From contig NZ_JBGUAZ010000004.1 in NCBI RefSeq assembly GCF_041821085.1, positions 310,001 through 374,000 of the forward strand: DNA of 64,000 bases, given 5' to 3'. This document shows, one piece after another, positions 34,783 through 43,056 of the stretch. The first letter of the stretch is position 1. Each line of letters begins with the position of its first letter. The stretch is from Natrinema sp. HArc-T2. GTDB taxonomy: Archaea; Halobacteriota; Halobacteria; Halobacteriales; Natrialbaceae. The notes under the pieces are model-generated. The model saw only the letters and a program-made list of their open reading frames with translations. It was not told where the DNA came from and ran no database searches. The position numbers and the translations under genes were made by a program.

Positions 34783-37248
34783 ATGCCCTACGAGACCACA
34801 CGAGCACATCTGTTGGACGAACTCGAGCGAATCGGAACCCTCCTCGAGGCGTGTATAGAAAACACGGACACGATCCCGGCAGGGGAGGCACTGGCGACTG
34901 TAGCGGAGGTCGAATTGGCAGACGAGTCTGTGACCCTGTCATATGGACTGCCCGTCGAGACGGTTCACCACCTCATCGACCGCGCAGCCCGGATCGACGA
35001 GCGCTGTCAGCAGTCACCGTCAGCTGTCACACTTCGGCTGCAGCGTCTGGCCGACCGCTTCGGACTATCTCGAGCGCATCTCGACGTGTTCGTGCTGGCA
35101 CTCGCCCCCGAACTCGACGCCGACTATCAGGGCTTTTTCCGTGAACTACACGGCGACGCGATAACGCACCCGACGGTCGGCCTGATCGGCGAGTTGTTCT
35201 CCCGAACCGAACCACAGCGGCTGGCCGCCACCGCGCTGGTAGGGCAACGATCCCCGCTTCGCCAGCACGATCTGGTATCGCTTTCAGCGCCAGTCGAGCC
35301 GAGTCACTCGAGACAGCACCGTCTCGTAACCGTCGATTCCCGCCTCGTCTCGTATCTCGAGGGACACGTCGACCTCGATCCTACGCTAGAACAGGTCGCA
35401 ACTCTCACAGCACCCGATCGATCCCTCGATGACCTCCGCCTCGAGCCACACGTCCGCGATCGACTCGCGTCGCTTGCAGCGACCGACGTGGCCGGCGGTC
35501 GCTACTACTTCCACGGGCCGGCGGGTAGCGAACGCGATGACGCGATCGAGGCACTGGCAGACGACAGACTGCTCCGTGCGTCGCTGCCGGCGGTCCTCGA
35601 GACAAACGAGGAGGGTGATGGGAACGCACTCGAGCGACTCCATCGAGAGGCACTGCTCCAGGATTGTTCGGTCCACCTCACGAACGCCGACGCGCTCCGC
35701 AAGCGGGATACTAAGTACACGCTCGAGACGGTTTTCGACCGGTTTGCCGACCTCGAAGCACCGCTGTTCGTGACCGGGACCGAGGCGTGGCGACCGACGG
35801 GGACGACCGTTGCGATCGACGCCATCCTCGAGTTCCCGCGGCCCTCGATCGACCTGCGCCTGGCGTTTTGGGAAGACAACGTCGATGCCCTGCCCGACGT
35901 CGTCGAGCCGTCGACACTGGCCGGCACGTTCGATCTCACGCAGGGACAACTCGAGGCGGCGCTGGCAACCGCACGATCGCTGGCCGACGGCGACGACCTC
36001 ACTGCGACGGATGTCTACGAGGGCTGTCGCGCCCAGTCCGACGACGGGCTCGACGAACTCGCCCACCGGATCGAGCCTGCAAGCGACTGGGACGACATCA
36101 AGCTTCGCGATGGGACCGACCGCGAACTTCGGCTGCTGCGCGATCACATCACGGAGAAGGCGCGTATCTACGGTGAGTGGGGCTTCGACGAGGTCGGCTC
36201 GCGAGCCGCCGGCGTAGTCGCACTCTTCAAAGGCCCGTCGGGAACGGGGAAGACGATGGCCGCGGAGGTGCTCGCCGCCGACGTCGGGATGGCGCTGTAC
36301 AAGGTCGACCTCTCGACGGTCGTCTCGAAGTACATCGGTGAGACCGAGGAGAACTTAGAACGGATCTTTCAAGCTGGCGCCCAGTCGAACGCGATGTTGC
36401 TGTTCGACGAGGCGGATTCGATCTTTGGCGACCGCGCCGACGTGAACGACGCGACCGACCGCTACGCCAACGCCGAGGTCAACTATCTGCTCCAGCGCAT
36501 CGAACGCTACGAAGGCGTCGTCGTACTAACGACGAACAACGCAGCGAACATCGACGACGCGTTCGAGCGCCGGATCGACCACACGGTGTGGTTCCCGAAA
36601 CCTGAACCGCCGGTTCGCGAAGCGATCTGGCGGACCGCCTTCCCCGAGAACGCACCGACCGGCGACCTCGAGTACGACCTCCTCGCAGCCATCGAGCTAA
36701 CGGGCGGCCAGATCGCGAAGATTTGCCGGCTGGCGGCGATCATGGCCAGCCGCGACGAGTGCATCGAGATGCGACACGTCGTTCGTGCGATCGAAGCCAC
36801 CGTTAGCACGCGACAGCTCTATCCGCTCGAGACGAGCGAGTACAGCCACCTCCTCCGGAGCGTCGACACCGCGGTCGAACCAGACGACGACCACGGCCAA
36901 GCGTTCGACGAGAAGGCAGGCGAGCGCTCGCCCGAAGACGTCGTCCGGCTGTTCGTCGACCTGCTTGCCGACGGCGAGGGCGACCGGGCTCACGAACTGT
37001 ACCACTCCCGGACGCTCGCCGACGAGTTCTCGCACAAAGAGCAGCTGATCCTCTCACGCGGCGAACTGTCGATCGTTGGCGGGATCGAGCGCGTTCGAGA
37101 CGACGACGATCGAGTCGTACTGAAGCTGACCCGAGCGTGCAACGGGAACCGGACAACCCAATCGTACGAGCTACGGCCCGAAGACGGTGCCTGGCGGATC
37201 TTCGACCTCGAGCGCACCCGCGAGACGACCGCCGCGTTCGAGCGGTGA
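34783..37248 (+). CDS. AAA+ ATPase of the DUF4157 island (eCIS-ATPase-like)
   Basis: 821 residues from ATG 34783; the frame is open for 197 codons upstream but those lie inside the divergent gene. A helical N-terminal region (1-230) resembles the DNA/partner-binding part of eCIS ATPases. A degenerate first AAA module (~244-370) has HGPAGSERDD where a P-loop should be. The intact module has Walker A GPSGTGKT at ~484, Walker B LLFDEAD near 540, a conserved TTNNAANIDDAF sensor and an Arg-finger-like FERRID. The final ~100 residues look like an NTF2-fold domain. It would remodel or load the island's product. Confidence 0.83.
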   Translation: MPYETTRAHLLDELERIGTLLEACIENTDTIPAGEALATVAEVELADESVTLSYGLPVETVHHLIDRAARIDERCQQSPSAVTLRLQRLADRFGLSRAHLDVFVLALAPELDADYQGFFRELHGDAITHPTVGLIGELFSRTEPQRLAATALVGQRSPLRQHDLVSLSAPVEPSHSRQHRLVTVDSRLVSYLEGHVDLDPTLEQVATLTAPDRSLDDLRLEPHVRDRLASLAATDVAGGRYYFHGPAGSERDDAIEALADDRLLRASLPAVLETNEEGDGNALERLHREALLQDCSVHLTNADALRKRDTKYTLETVFDRFADLEAPLFVTGTEAWRPTGTTVAIDAILEFPRPSIDLRLAFWEDNVDALPDVVEPSTLAGTFDLTQGQLEAALATARSLADGDDLTATDVYEGCRAQSDDGLDELAHRIEPASDWDDIKLRDGTDRELRLLRDHITEKARIYGEWGFDEVGSRAAGVVALFKGPSGTGKTMAAEVLAADVGMALYKVDLSTVVSKYIGETEENLERIFQAGAQSNAMLLFDEADSIFGDRADVNDATDRYANAEVNYLLQRIERYEGVVVLTTNNAANIDDAFERRIDHTVWFPKPEPPVREAIWRTAFPENAPTGDLEYDLLAAIELTGGQIAKICRLAAIMASRDECIEMRHVVRAIEATVSTRQLYPLETSEYSHLLRSVDTAVEPDDDHGQAFDEKAGERSPEDVVRLFVDLLADGEGDRAHELYHSRTLADEFSHKEQLILSRGELSIVGGIERVRDDDDRVVLKLTRACNGNRTTQSYELRPEDGAWRIFDLERTRETTAAFER

Positions 37249-37331
37249 CGCGGAATCGGCTGCCCGCCGCGTGCCGGGCCGAGCCCTCGAGCGGAGCCGT
37301 GGTGCATGCATTCGCGACCGGACGTGTTTTG

Positions 37332-37354
37332 CCCCTACCACCCCACAGTAGGGG
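37332..37354. promoter_or_regulatory. Palindrome immediately before the nuclease start codon
   Basis: CCCCTAC (37332-37338) and GTAGGGG (37348-37354) make a perfect 7-bp dyad with nine bases between, ending one base before the ATG at 37356. A TTTTG stretch at 37326 may be the TATA region, so the dyad covers the transcription or translation start and could be an operator or a ribosome-blocking hairpin. Confidence 0.45.
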
Positions 37355-37355
37355 T

Positions 37356-37823
37356 ATGCAGGCATCCATCGACGCGGTTCGCGTCGCGGGGACCCCGCAG
37401 GGGCCGGTTCCGGTGGTCGTCCTCGCCATCGAGAGCGAGGACGACGTCGTGCCGATTTTCATCGGCTTCGAGGAGGCGACGAGTATCGCCCGCGGGATCG
37501 AGGCTGAAGACATCGGTCGGCCGCTGACCCACGATCTGTTGCTCGACGTGATGGAAGAACTGGGCAGTCGGATTGACCGCGTCGTCATCAACGAGATCGA
37601 GGCACGCGAGGACGGTCGCGGCGGCACCTACATCGCCGATCTGCATCTCGAGACGCCCCGTGGCGAGACGGTCATCGACGCCCGACCGAGCGACTCGCTC
37701 GCGCTGGCGGCCCGAACGAACGCGCCGATCGAGGTCACCGAGGGGGTCTTCGCGGACGGTCGAGACGACAGCGAAAAGTTCGCCGACCTCAAAGATATCC
37801 GCAACGTGTCGGGTGAGCTGTAA
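37356..37823 (+). CDS. Bifunctional nuclease family protein (DUF151)
   Basis: 155 residues from ATG 37356. The DUF151/BFN fold is recognised by VVLAIESEDDVVPIFIGFEEATSI, then RPLTHDLLLDVMEELG, a short insertion and the strand ETVIDARPSDSLALAARTNAPIEV with its DARPSDSLALA motif. Plant and some bacterial relatives are reported to have RNase and DNase activity. It is followed without any gap by hisE (TAA-ATG), and preceded by a short palindrome (37332-37354), so it is probably the first gene of a two-gene unit. Confidence 0.88.
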   Translation: MQASIDAVRVAGTPQGPVPVVVLAIESEDDVVPIFIGFEEATSIARGIEAEDIGRPLTHDLLLDVMEELGSRIDRVVINEIEAREDGRGGTYIADLHLETPRGETVIDARPSDSLALAARTNAPIEVTEGVFADGRDDSEKFADLKDIRNVSGEL

Positions 37824-38108
37824 ATGGACGAGATACTCGAAGAACTGTTCGCTGTCATCGAAGACCGAAAGGAAACGTTGCCCGAAGACTCCTACACTGC
37901 CTCGCTGTTTACCCACGAGAAGGGCGAAAACGCGGTGTTAGAGAAACTCGGCGAAGAGTCAACCGAACTCGTTCTTGCGGCCAAAGACGACGATCACGAG
38001 GAGATCGCCCACGAGGGGGCCGACATCATCTATCATCTGCTCGTGTTGCTCTCGATGAAGGACATGGACTTAGCGGATCTCGAGGCGGAACTCGAGGCTC
38101 GGCGCTGA
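37824..38108 (+). CDS. hisE: Phosphoribosyl-ATP pyrophosphohydrolase
   Basis: 94 residues, MazG-like all-alpha fold. It hydrolyses PR-ATP to PR-AMP, step two of histidine synthesis. Metal-binding helices are seen in LEKLGEESTELVLAAK and EGADIIYHLLVLL. Its start codon directly follows the stop of the DUF151 gene. The other his genes are not in the window. Confidence 0.92.
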   Translation: MDEILEELFAVIEDRKETLPEDSYTASLFTHEKGENAVLEKLGEESTELVLAAKDDDHEEIAHEGADIIYHLLVLLSMKDMDLADLEAELEARR

Positions 38109-38229
38109 GTCGGACGAAGCCACTTGGAGCCGGCTCGAGCGCCGTCGAGAGAGTATCCCGCCGGAGCCGCCACCGTGCTTGCAGTGTCCACGACGGCGTT
38201 GAATCGACTGGGGCAATAACGCATCGGTG

Positions 38230-38583
38230 ATGGCGCTCCAACAACTCGAAACCGCGCATTCGGACGAGCAGATGCAAGCATGTATCGACGACTGCCTCGA
38301 GGCCGCCCAGGTCTGCGAGTGGTGTGCCGACGCCAGCGCGGACGACGGCGAAGAGATGGCCCGCTGTATTCGGCTCTGCCGTGACGTCGCCGACATCGCG
38401 TCGCTACACGCCCGATTCATGGCCCGCAACTCGGGGTATCACGACGAGCTCGGCGAACTCTGTGCGGACCTCTGTGAGGAGTGTGCCGAAGAGTGCGAGC
38501 AACACGACCACGACCACTGCCAGGCCTGCGCGGAGATCCTGCCGGAGTGTGCCGAGAGCTGTCGAGAGATGGCTGGGGCCTGA
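38230..38583 (+). CDS. Four-helix-bundle copper-binding protein (Csp-like)
   Basis: 117 residues from ATG 38230. Rich in regularly spaced cysteines on predicted helices: CIDDC, CEWC, CIRLC, CADLCEECAEEC, CQACAEILPECAESC, about fourteen in all. This pattern is that of cytosolic copper-storage (Csp3-type) proteins, which hold many Cu(I) ions in the core of a four-helix bundle; His residues in HDHDHC may also take part. The protein is soluble (no signal peptide). Confidence 0.85.
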   Translation: MALQQLETAHSDEQMQACIDDCLEAAQVCEWCADASADDGEEMARCIRLCRDVADIASLHARFMARNSGYHDELGELCADLCEECAEECEQHDHDHCQACAEILPECAESCREMAGA

Positions 38584-38620
38584 AAACGCACACTCGAGGC
38601 GGCTCTATTTTATTCGGCGA

Positions 38621-38992
38621 TCAAGCACTGAGCGCCGCACCGACGGCACCGGCGATTGCGCTCTCGAGTGCCATGACCAACGAGATCGTGACGGCAATCA
38701 TAAAGATGCCGAGCCCGGCAGCGCCGGAGATTGCGCCGCCGAGGGGACCCAGCGCGAGGCCAGCGAGGCCGACGGCGACGCCGACGAGCAAGCCGCCGAT
38801 GATGCCACCGAGCGCGCCCGCAAGCAACCCGTGCCAGAAGCCACTGCCGAGCCCACCACCGGCGATGTAGCCGGCGACAAAGCCGCCGAACAGCCCCGCA
38901 GCGAGCTGGCCGATGCCTGGGACGACGAGCCCGAAGGTTCCGACAACAGTCATGGCTACGAACCCGATGAAGACGGCACGCCAGTCAGTCAT
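38621..38992 (-). CDS. DUF5518-like membrane protein
   Basis: 123 residues from ATG 38992 with four hydrophobic, very Gly-rich segments (FGGFVAGYIAGGGLGSG, ALGGIIGGLLVGVAVGLAG, GPLGGAISGAAGLGIF, SAIAGAVGAALSA). Haloarchaeal DUF5518 proteins have this architecture; their role is not known. The upstream in-frame region to 39223 overlaps the next gene and is rejected as a start. Confidence 0.75.
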   Translation of the reverse strand: MTDWRAVFIGFVAMTVVGTFGLVVPGIGQLAAGLFGGFVAGYIAGGGLGSGFWHGLLAGALGGIIGGLLVGVAVGLAGLALGPLGGAISGAAGLGIFMIAVTISLVMALESAIAGAVGAALSA

Positions 38993-39074
38993 AGTGAACG
39001 CTAGCACACCAGCAGGCATAAGCTGACGGCGGCCAACGGACGCCCTTTTATGGTCGCGGCGTCTACCACGGAGC

Positions 39075-40058
39075 ATGATTTTCGAAGACCTTCCGACGAC
39101 GCCCACGTCGGAAGAGTTGATCGACAAGGCGTTTTCGCGGGCAGCGCGGGCCGGCAAGGCCAAAGGCGGCCTCGAGGCCCAGCAGTCGATGCTCCAGACG
39201 GCGGCGAACATCATCTCCGACAACTTAGAGAACGTGGTGACGGCGTGGCCGGACTTCGAGTACGACGCGCATCCGTTTTATTACGAACTAGCGGACGCGA
39301 TCGTCGACGTCGACCGACTCCGGCAGGCGCTGTCGGAAGTGATGTGGGCCAGCCGGAAGGCCCGCGAGATCCACGAGGAGTACCAGCCGCGACTGCGCAA
39401 GACCGACGTCGACACCGCGCGCAAACACCGCAAGCAGGCCTTCGCCCGACTCGCAGACATCGTCGAGCAGATCGACGACCACCTGCTCTATATCAACGAA
39501 TCGCGAAACGACCTGCGCGATCTGCCCGAGATCAACCCCGACGAGCCGACGATCGTCGTCGCCGGCTACCCCAACGTCGGCAAGTCGTCGTTCGTCAACG
39601 ACGTTACCAGCGCCCGCGGCGAGACCGCCTCCTACCCCTTCACGACGAAGGGAATCGGTCTCGGCCACTTCGAGCGCGACCATATCCGCTATCAGATCGT
39701 CGACACGCCCGGCCTGCTTGACCGCCCGCCACAGGATCGCAACGCGATCGAATCGCAAGCGGTCAGCGCTATCGAGCACCTCGCCGACTGCATGCTCGTC
39801 ATGGTCGATCCCACCGGTGAATGCGGCTACCCGATCGGCTCACAGCTCGAGCTTCGGGACTCGATCGCCGCCCAGTTCGAGGACGTCCCGGTGTTGACGG
39901 TCGCGAACAAGGCAGACCGGTTCGAGACGGACGAACTCGATCCAGAGGTCGCCGCCGACTACACCATGAGCGTCACGACCGACTCGAACGTCGAGACCGT
40001 GCTCGAGGCCGCCGTCGAGGCGATCGGGTACGAGCCCGAGTTGCCGTTCGAGGGCTAA
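39075..40058 (+). CDS. NOG1-family GTPase
   Basis: 327 residues. A helical N-terminal domain (1-160) with KTDVDTARKHRKQAF precedes the G domain: G1 AGYPNVGKSS, switch region YPFTTKGI, G3 DTPGL, G4 NKAD. NOG1 acts in maturation of the large ribosomal subunit in eukaryotes; archaeal homologues are presumed to have a similar role. Length is typical for archaea. ATG 39075 follows a TTTTATGG box at ~39043-39050. Confidence 0.9.
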   Translation: MIFEDLPTTPTSEELIDKAFSRAARAGKAKGGLEAQQSMLQTAANIISDNLENVVTAWPDFEYDAHPFYYELADAIVDVDRLRQALSEVMWASRKAREIHEEYQPRLRKTDVDTARKHRKQAFARLADIVEQIDDHLLYINESRNDLRDLPEINPDEPTIVVAGYPNVGKSSFVNDVTSARGETASYPFTTKGIGLGHFERDHIRYQIVDTPGLLDRPPQDRNAIESQAVSAIEHLADCMLVMVDPTGECGYPIGSQLELRDSIAAQFEDVPVLTVANKADRFETDELDPEVAADYTMSVTTDSNVETVLEAAVEAIGYEPELPFEG

Positions 40059-40112
40059 CAGGGCACTCAAGCGCTCTTCCCTTGACACTATCGTCGGAGA
40101 ACAGCAGCGACA

Positions 40113-41405
40113 TCACCGCTCGAGGATTTCGACATACCTGACCTGAACCCTGACTGACCCGTCGGCGTGGGCGTTGATCCGCTCATCGAGGGTGTCGGCC
40201 AGTTCGGGTACCGATGCATCCGGCGGGCCGCCGATCGTCACGATCACCCGCTGTGGATTGCGGAACGGATAGTCGGTATCCATCACGACTTCGGACTCGA
40301 GCAGTTCGTAGCTCTCGTATTGCTCCTGTGTGAGGACCTGCAGGACTTCGTCGCGAGCGTCCTGTTCGAAGGTCGCAGTCTCGTAAGAGGCATACGAAAT
40401 CCCGCCGAGAAACACCGCGAAGAGGAGGACGACGAGTGCGAGCCCGATGATCCGCTTTCGCACGCGCTGTTCGGTTTCACCGAGCGAGAACAGGTTCTCC
40501 GGCCGGTAGCCGGCGTACCACAGCGTCAAGAGGCCGGCGAGATTCACAGAGAGCAGGTTGACGAGGACGAGCACCGTCGCACCGATCGCCGCCGACGGCT
40601 GGCCCCACGCGAGCGAGATCCCCGCGACGCCAGCAGGCGGGATCAACGCCGCCGCGATCATGACGCCGACCAGCGCGACGGAGGTTCCCGTCGCAATGCT
40701 GACAACGCCGGCGACGCCCGCGCCGAGCGCGATCACGAGCGACAGCAGGTCCGGCGCGAGCCGCTCGGAGATTTCACCGACGTTCGACAGGACGAGCCCC
40801 GGCGGAATGATGTTCGTCGTGCGGGCGGTCAGCGCGAAGATCGCGGCCGCTCCGATGGCGAGCACGACGCCGATAATCTGGTAGGTGACGCTCTCCGTGA
40901 ACAGTTCCTCGTCGTCGACGACGGTCCCGACGCTGGCCCCGAGCGCTGGGCCGATCAGCGGCGCGATCACCATCGATCCGACGACGACCGCCGGCGAGTC
41001 CAACAACAGCCCCGCAGTCGCGACGATGGCGCTGATGACCGTCATCACCACGTAGACGGGCAAACTCGGTGTCAGGTCGTCGGCTTCCGCCTGCAGTTCC
41101 TGGCGCGAGATTCGATCCGAGCCGACGTTGCCGTCCTCGTACTCCTCGCGCAGCGCCTGAAACCGCCGGGAAACGACCGTCTCCGCGTCGACGACGACCG
41201 TGTATGCGTCCTCGTCGATGCCCGTCTCTTGGATCTCGTCGAGCACCGGTTCGACGGCCGCGTCCGGCAGCGGAAAGTAGACAACTGCCGTATACTCTCG
41301 ACTGCTCTTCTCGTCGGTCACGACGTAATCGATCTTCCGCTCGTCGAGGGCCTCGAGGATCGCTTGGCGCTTGCCCGTCGGGACCGTCAACTGTACGAGC
41401 CGCAC
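40113..41405 (-). CDS. DUF389 (TIGR00341-like) membrane protein
   Basis: 430 residues. The N-terminus (1-85) is an ACT-like soluble domain (MRLVQLTVPTGKRQAILEAL), followed by around eight membrane segments with the DUF389 signature SPAVVVGSMVIAPLIGPALG and AAALIPPAGVAGIS. The C-terminal ~90 residues are soluble again and end in VRVQVRYVEILER. Function unknown; a transporter or sensor has been suggested for the family. Confidence 0.9.
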   Translation of the reverse strand: MRLVQLTVPTGKRQAILEALDERKIDYVVTDEKSSREYTAVVYFPLPDAAVEPVLDEIQETGIDEDAYTVVVDAETVVSRRFQALREEYEDGNVGSDRISRQELQAEADDLTPSLPVYVVMTVISAIVATAGLLLDSPAVVVGSMVIAPLIGPALGASVGTVVDDEELFTESVTYQIIGVVLAIGAAAIFALTARTTNIIPPGLVLSNVGEISERLAPDLLSLVIALGAGVAGVVSIATGTSVALVGVMIAAALIPPAGVAGISLAWGQPSAAIGATVLVLVNLLSVNLAGLLTLWYAGYRPENLFSLGETEQRVRKRIIGLALVVLLFAVFLGGISYASYETATFEQDARDEVLQVLTQEQYESYELLESEVVMDTDYPFRNPQRVIVTIGGPPDASVPELADTLDERINAHADGSVRVQVRYVEILER

Positions 41406-41534
41406 GTCGAGGGGTGACGGACCCCTGGGGTATAACTTCGGGGCATTCTGTCACAGATTGGCAGTCGGATCGTCGCTCGAGAGACCGTTCGTCGCTCGCG
41501 AAACTCACTTGTGTCAAAGGAAATAAATTACGGC

Positions 41535-42008
41535 ATGAAACGACGGATCGCCCCGCTGTTGGGCGTCGTCATGCTCGGATCGATCAGTGCGTATCTCGCC
41601 GCTTTCGGCCCGAGCGTACGCACCGGCCTCCTGGCTATCGCGCTCCTCGCCGGCGTTGTCCTCTCGGCGGTCCTGTTCGTCATCGGCGGGATCGCCGACT
41701 CGCTCTCGGTCGGCGACCGAACCGTCCAGTGGAACGCTCTCGTCGGAGTCGGTGACATCACCCTCGCAAGCGTCGTCATGCTCTCTGCGGTCCGATCCGC
41801 ACTCGTCGACGGTGGGACGGCGGCGTGGCTCTTCGCCGCAGCGATGCTCGCCGGAGGATCGTCACTTGCCTGGATCGGCGTCCAGACCGCCCGCGACAGC
41901 CGCCACGTCGACCTCGAGGCGACGCCCTCGAGCCGCCGACTCGTGGTGATCGTCGCGCTCGTCGCGATATCGACCGGGATCGGGGTGGCCGTCGCGACGA
42001 GTCTGTGA
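41535..42008 (+). CDS. Multi-pass membrane protein, unknown
   Basis: 157 residues from ATG 41535 with four to five membrane segments: ~5-22, 30-50, 66-88, 95-112 and 134-155. No conserved motif is recognised. The eight-codon extension from GTG 41511 reads through an AT-rich stretch (AAATAAATTACGG) more likely to be promoter. Neighbours do not suggest a role. Confidence 0.65.
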   Translation: MKRRIAPLLGVVMLGSISAYLAAFGPSVRTGLLAIALLAGVVLSAVLFVIGGIADSLSVGDRTVQWNALVGVGDITLASVVMLSAVRSALVDGGTAAWLFAAAMLAGGSSLAWIGVQTARDSRHVDLEATPSSRRLVVIVALVAISTGIGVAVATSL

Positions 42009-42076
42009 GATGCGACGCGTGCGACGGTCGACGGATACCGAACCGGCCCCGAGCGGTCGGCGCCAGTTACAACGCC

Positions 42077-42082
42077 TATAAA
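42077..42082 (+). promoter_or_regulatory. TATA box of engB
   Basis: TATAAA in GCCTATAAAGG, 25 bases before the ATG at 42107. This is the clearest TATA element in the window and predicts a leaderless engB messenger. Confidence 0.7.
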
Positions 42083-42106
42083 GGTTGCACCGGCCTACGG
42101 ACCCGT

Positions 42107-42730
42107 ATGATCGAGTTCGATACCCGCCCCAATCGGGAGGCCGAAGTCGCCCTCGTCGGCCGCTCGAACGTGGGCAAGTCCACGCTCATGCGCGAGCTGA
42201 CCGGCCACAGCTTCGACACCGGCGGCAAACCCGGCGTCACCCGCGAGCCCAACCACTACGACTGGGCTCCCGAGGACTTCGTCATCACCGACCTCCCCGG
42301 CTTCGGCTTCATGAGCGGCGTCGACGAGGATCTCCGCGAGGAGATCAAAACCGAGATCGTCCACTATCTCGAGGCGTACGCCGACAACATCCTCGTCGCC
42401 GTCCTCGTCGTCGACGGCAAGAGCGTCATCGACATCATCGACCGCCACTCCGGCCCCGACGAGATCCCCTACGACGTCGAGATGTTCCACTTCCTGCGGG
42501 AACTGGACATCCCGACCGTCGTCGCCGTCAACAAGATGGACAAAGTCGACGACGAAGACGAGCGGCTGAACGAACTCTGTGACCGCCTCGGCCTGTATCC
42601 GCCGTGGAAACAGTGGCAAGAGGTCATCGCACCGATCAGCGCGAAGAAGGGACAACTCGAGCCGCTGCACGAGGCCGTCCGGGAGCATCTCCACGAGCAG
42701 AACCGCGACGATCTGTTCAAATTCTTCTAA
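42107..42730 (+). CDS. engB: GTP-binding protein EngB
   Basis: 207 residues. EngB/YihA-type ribosome-assembly GTPase with G1 [16 protein letters not shown]2-type [15 protein letters not shown]3 DLPGFG, G4 NKMDK and G5-like SAKK. The GVTR switch is typical of EngB/Der. ATG 42107 is about 25 bases after a strong TATA box, and longer frames upstream have no such support. The gene is followed directly by a nested palindromic repeat that may act as its terminator. Confidence 0.92.
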   Translation: MIEFDTRPNREAEVALVGRSNVGKSTLMRELTGHSFDTGGKPGVTREPNHYDWAPEDFVITDLPGFGFMSGVDEDLREEIKTEIVHYLEAYADNILVAVLVVDGKSVIDIIDRHSGPDEIPYDVEMFHFLRELDIPTVVAVNKMDKVDDEDERLNELCDRLGLYPPWKQWQEVIAPISAKKGQLEPLHEAVREHLHEQNRDDLFKFF

Positions 42731-42731
42731 A

Positions 42732-42945
42732 CAACCTTTTACGCTGCAGTCTGTCGCGTACGAGGCACGAAGCGCCTCGCACGCGACGTCCCTCGGTAAA
42801 AGGTTGATCAAAAGCACTCCTCCCTCCGTTCCGAGCGCACCGCGCTCTCCACATCGGTCGTCGGCCCGCTCGGTCGTTCGACTTCGCGCGGCGCTATGCG
42901 CCGCGCAGGCCTCGGTCGCGATGAATATCTGGTAAGAGCCTGCCC
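42732..42945. repeat. GC-rich palindromic intergenic element
   Basis: Outer dyad CAACCTTTTAC (42732-42742) / GTAAAAGGTTG (42796-42806) is perfect over 11 bp; inside is a 14-bp arm pair at 42753-42766 and 42774-42787 with a single mismatch and a 7-base loop. Further right a 9-bp stem GCGCGGCGC/GCGCCGCGC (42886-42894/42898-42906) has a three-base TAT loop. The sequence style, especially GGTTGATCAAAAGC, resembles repeats seen between genes of many haloarchaea; that is from memory and needs a search. Confidence 0.7.
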
Positions 42946-43056
42946 TTCCCCGGGTTACACGGCTCTCGTAGTACTCGAACCGTGCGCCCGGCCAATGGAT
43001 TCAAAACCATCACATAGGTGGTAGCATCACCGCTCTGCAATCGGGTGTTCTCTCCA
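42946..43056. other. Unassigned structured intergenic stretch
   Basis: About 110 bases between the palindromic element and the hydroxyacid dehydrogenase stop. It has short complementary segments (GAGCC/GGCTC; CACGG/CCGTG around TCGTAGTACTCGA) and several CTGA/TGATG-like tetramers on the minus strand, reminiscent of small guide RNAs, but no complete set of C and D boxes. No protein frame is convincing and it does not fold as a tRNA. Confidence 0.35.

Noticed and set aside
42946-43056. Possible tRNA, because GGTTCGAGTAC resembles a T-loop on the minus strand
   Set aside because: No acceptor stem, D-arm or anticodon arm can be built around it.
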